Origin: Prolixibacteraceae bacterium
GTDB taxonomy: Bacteria > Bacteroidota > Bacteroidia > Bacteroidales > Prolixibacteraceae
Reading direction: 5' to 3'
Assembly (NCBI GenBank): GCA_027451165.1
Contig: DAIDJX010000160.1
Coordinates: 1-7,639 of the forward strand
Length of the DNA stretch: 7,639 nt
Under the pieces are notes generated by a model, which made no database searches, was not told the DNA's origin, and was given only the letters and a program-made list of their open reading frames with translations. The translations under genes were made by a program, and so were the position numbers. This document shows, piece after piece, positions 6,479-7,639 of this stretch (position 1 is the stretch's first letter; every line of letters starts with the position of its first letter).

Positions 6479-6771
6479 GGGTGTGGCTGTACTGGCATGT
6501 ATGTTTGGATCTTCAATAAGGAAATAGCAGATCAAAAACAATTGAGGCCCAATATATCTTTTATCTCTACAGTTATTGGATATGTTGTTAAACACTATGT
6601 TGTAGCTGAAATATTCCCAATTTTCAAGAGATTCAATTTGGCGCTTAAAATTCAAATGTCTAACCTTGCAGCTGAATTTATTATCCTTTGACCGGGGTAT
6701 TCTGCGTGCGGGTTTAAGGCGCGGACAAGGAACTCCGGTTATCAATAACTTACTGATCCGGAGGCATTCTG
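6479..6771. other. Gene-free spacer before the TM1266-like gene
   Basis: About 290 bases without a supportable gene. The left two thirds (to about 6685) are AT-rich with no recognisable protein remnant on either strand. The minus-strand open frame 6158-6796 crosses it but is the antisense of the M28 remnant extended by chance. A weak promoter-like TAtccTTTG lies at 6682-6690, one base longer than the TAnnTTTG consensus. CCGGGGTATTCTG (6692-6704) imperfectly repeats CCGGAGGCATTCTG (6758-6771) next to the start codon. Confidence 0.5.
6733..6764 (+). promoter_or_regulatory. Shine-Dalgarno within a possible hairpin
   Basis: GGAGG at 6760-6764 lies 7 bases before ATG 6772, an unusually good ribosome binding site for this window. 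CTCCGG (6733-6738) is the exact complement of CCGGAG (6758-6763) across a 19-base loop, so folding would hide most of the site. This could lower translation until melted or bound; that effect is inference from a single 6-bp stem. Confidence 0.4.
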
Positions 6772-7026
6772 ATGGAAAAGAGAACAGGAACTGCATTAAT
6801 TCAGGTCGAAGACCGGGAGATGGTTCACCAGGTGAACGACATCATCTCCACCCATTCACAAATCATCGTCGGACGCCAGGGACTACCGCGCAGCAACGGC
6901 ATGCCACTGATTTCACTGGTACTGGAAGGCACTACCGACCAGATTGGCTCGCTTACCGGCCAGTTGGGCAGGGTAAAAGGTATTCAGGTAAAATCAGTCC
7001 TTTTAAAAAATCCGGGCCATGAATAA
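6772..7026 (+). CDS. TM1266-family ACT-like regulator ([FeFe]-hydrogenase linked)
   Basis: An 84-residue protein matching the TM1266 family, described as a putative regulator of the iron-only hydrogenase system, with a ferredoxin-like ACT/NikR-C-type fold. Family features are visible in order: an MEKRTGTALIQVEDRE start, VNDIISTHSQIIVGRQGLP (residues 22-40), the MPLISLVLEGTTDQIGSLTG strand-helix unit (44-63), and the end QLGRVKGIQVKSVLLK. Members lie near hydE, hydF and hydG or hydrogenase genes in many anaerobes. The molecular function is not established, and no DNA-binding domain is present, so a ligand-binding or protein-partner role is likely. The start is fixed by the strong GGAGG site. 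The gene overlaps the TonB-dependent receptor by 8 bases, implying one operon with coupled translation. No hydrogenase gene is visible in the window; it would have to lie to the right. Confidence 0.85.
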   Translation: MEKRTGTALIQVEDREMVHQVNDIISTHSQIIVGRQGLPRSNGMPLISLVLEGTTDQIGSLTGQLGRVKGIQVKSVLLKNPGHE

Positions 7027-7639
7027 ACTAAACTTCATTCTGGCGTTGCTCCTCTTTCTGATAACTTTTCTGGCATCGGGGCAACCTTCTGTCAATCCGG
7101 AAATTCTGCCTGATACATCCCACTTGTCCAATATATCGCTGGGTGAAATTGAGGTGACCAGCCTTCGGGTGAACCGGAGGATGAAAGAAGTTCCCATGCC
7201 CATGTCAGTGGTAGGAACCGGGAATTTTCTGAAATTGTCGGCACAAACCCTGTCCCATGTACTGTCGGCGGAGCCGGGCATTTCACTGGGCAGTGACGGT
7301 CCATGGGCCACCAGCATCAACATCAGGGGGTTCAGTGAAAACAGGCTGGTGATCCTGATCGATGGGTACCGGGTGGAAACAGCCACCGATCTGACTGCCT
7401 CCTTCAGTATGATTGATGTGAACGACATTGAACGGGTCGAGGTGATCAAGGGGGCACAATCTTCCCTGTATGGCACAGGTGCTATGGGCGGCATCGTCAA
7501 CATCATCACAAAGAGCGGCTATTTTGGCGACCGGTCATTTGTATCTGGGAATGTTCTGGGCGGCTATGCTTCGGCGAATCATATGTATACCGTCAATGCT
7601 TCGGTGAATGCGGGAGCCAGGCGCTGGTACTTCCGGGTG
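7019..7639 (+). CDS. TonB-dependent outer-membrane receptor, 5' part
   Basis: The frame is open from ATG 7019 to the window edge (207 residues, no stop), so only the N-terminus is present; full receptors have about 600-800 residues. It starts with a signal peptide (MNKLNFILALLLFLITFLAS, cleavage near 20-22), followed by a short stretch that may hold the TonB box (EIEVTSLRV, 43-51). The plug domain follows, with LSHVLSAEPGISL (78-90), INIRGFSENRLVILIDGYRV (100-119), DIERVEVIKGAQSSLYGTGA (136-155) and MGGIVNIITKSG (156-167). The barrel begins near 175. It lacks the CarboxypepD-like N-terminal domain of SusC receptors and resembles the cobalamin/siderophore (BtuB/CirA) class, so a metal complex or cofactor is a likelier cargo than a glycan (inference). 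Its ATG lies inside the TM1266-like gene, pointing to coupled expression. Confidence 0.92.
   Translation, partial: MNKLNFILALLLFLITFLASGQPSVNPEILPDTSHLSNISLGEIEVTSLRVNRRMKEVPMPMSVVGTGNFLKLSAQTLSHVLSAEPGISLGSDGPWATSINIRGFSENRLVILIDGYRVETATDLTASFSMIDVNDIERVEVIKGAQSSLYGTGAMGGIVNIITKSGYFGDRSFVSGNVLGGYASANHMYTVNASVNAGARRWYFRV

Noticed and set aside
6570..6610. Possible integron attC-like core (GTTAAAC)
   Set aside because: GTTAAAC is a near-palindrome that occurs by chance in AT-rich DNA; no paired second core site, cassette structure or integrase is present.
6497..6691. Plus-strand open frame of 64 codons in the spacer
   Set aside because: No ribosome binding site, no recognisable motif, and the composition is that of the AT-rich spacer.
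6690..6771. Riboswitch upstream of the TM1266-like gene and receptor
   Set aside because: Receptor operons often have cobalamin or similar riboswitches, but none of the conserved cobalamin or TPP boxes can be seen here.
6158..6796. Minus-strand open frame of 212 codons
   Set aside because: It overlaps the antisense of the conserved M28 remnant, then AT-rich spacer, then the TM1266-like start; no family features.
7003..7509. Minus-strand open frame of 168 codons
   Set aside because: It is antisense to an unmistakable TonB-dependent receptor plug domain.

Overview
The window looks like a chromosomal segment of a member of the Bacteroidetes, probably an uncultured one. The evidence is a single-chain PurL of the Bacteroidetes type, a TonB-dependent outer-membrane receptor, an M28 peptidase remnant of a type common in that phylum, a TAnnTTTG promoter box, weak Shine-Dalgarno use, and intergenic spaces filled with short hairpin and heptamer repeats. 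No phage, CRISPR, rRNA or tRNA signal was seen.

Layout: bases 1-480 hold no gene but a mosaic of at least four kinds of short repeat. A minus-strand gene for a two-helix membrane protein of unknown function follows (483-1190). A roughly 300-base gap (1191-1490) carries heptamer and inverted repeats. Then comes purL on the minus strand (1491-5204), the large FGAM synthase of purine biosynthesis, complete and with its catalytic residues. Only 42 bases upstream of purL on the same strand lies a BrnT/BrnA type II toxin-antitoxin pair (5247-5712, genes overlapping by 35 bases).

To the right of an AT-rich divergent spacer, the plus strand carries an M28-family peptidase pseudogene (5901-6478). It has lost its catalytic middle through an out-of-frame internal deletion. 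After a gene-free spacer of about 290 bases comes a short ACT-like regulator of the TM1266 family (6772-7026), usually linked to [FeFe]-hydrogenase maturation. It overlaps by 8 bases a TonB-dependent receptor that runs off the right edge (7019 onward).

Functionally the window mixes housekeeping (purL), a stress or maintenance toxin-antitoxin pair, a decayed secreted peptidase, and the start of an operon that may join hydrogenase regulation to outer-membrane uptake. The observations most worth checking are a degenerate 9-base tandem repeat lying in frame inside purL, the coupled TM1266-like/receptor pair with its ribosome binding site inside a potential hairpin, and the clean internal deletion in the M28 gene. 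I do not see a clearly new multi-gene system.
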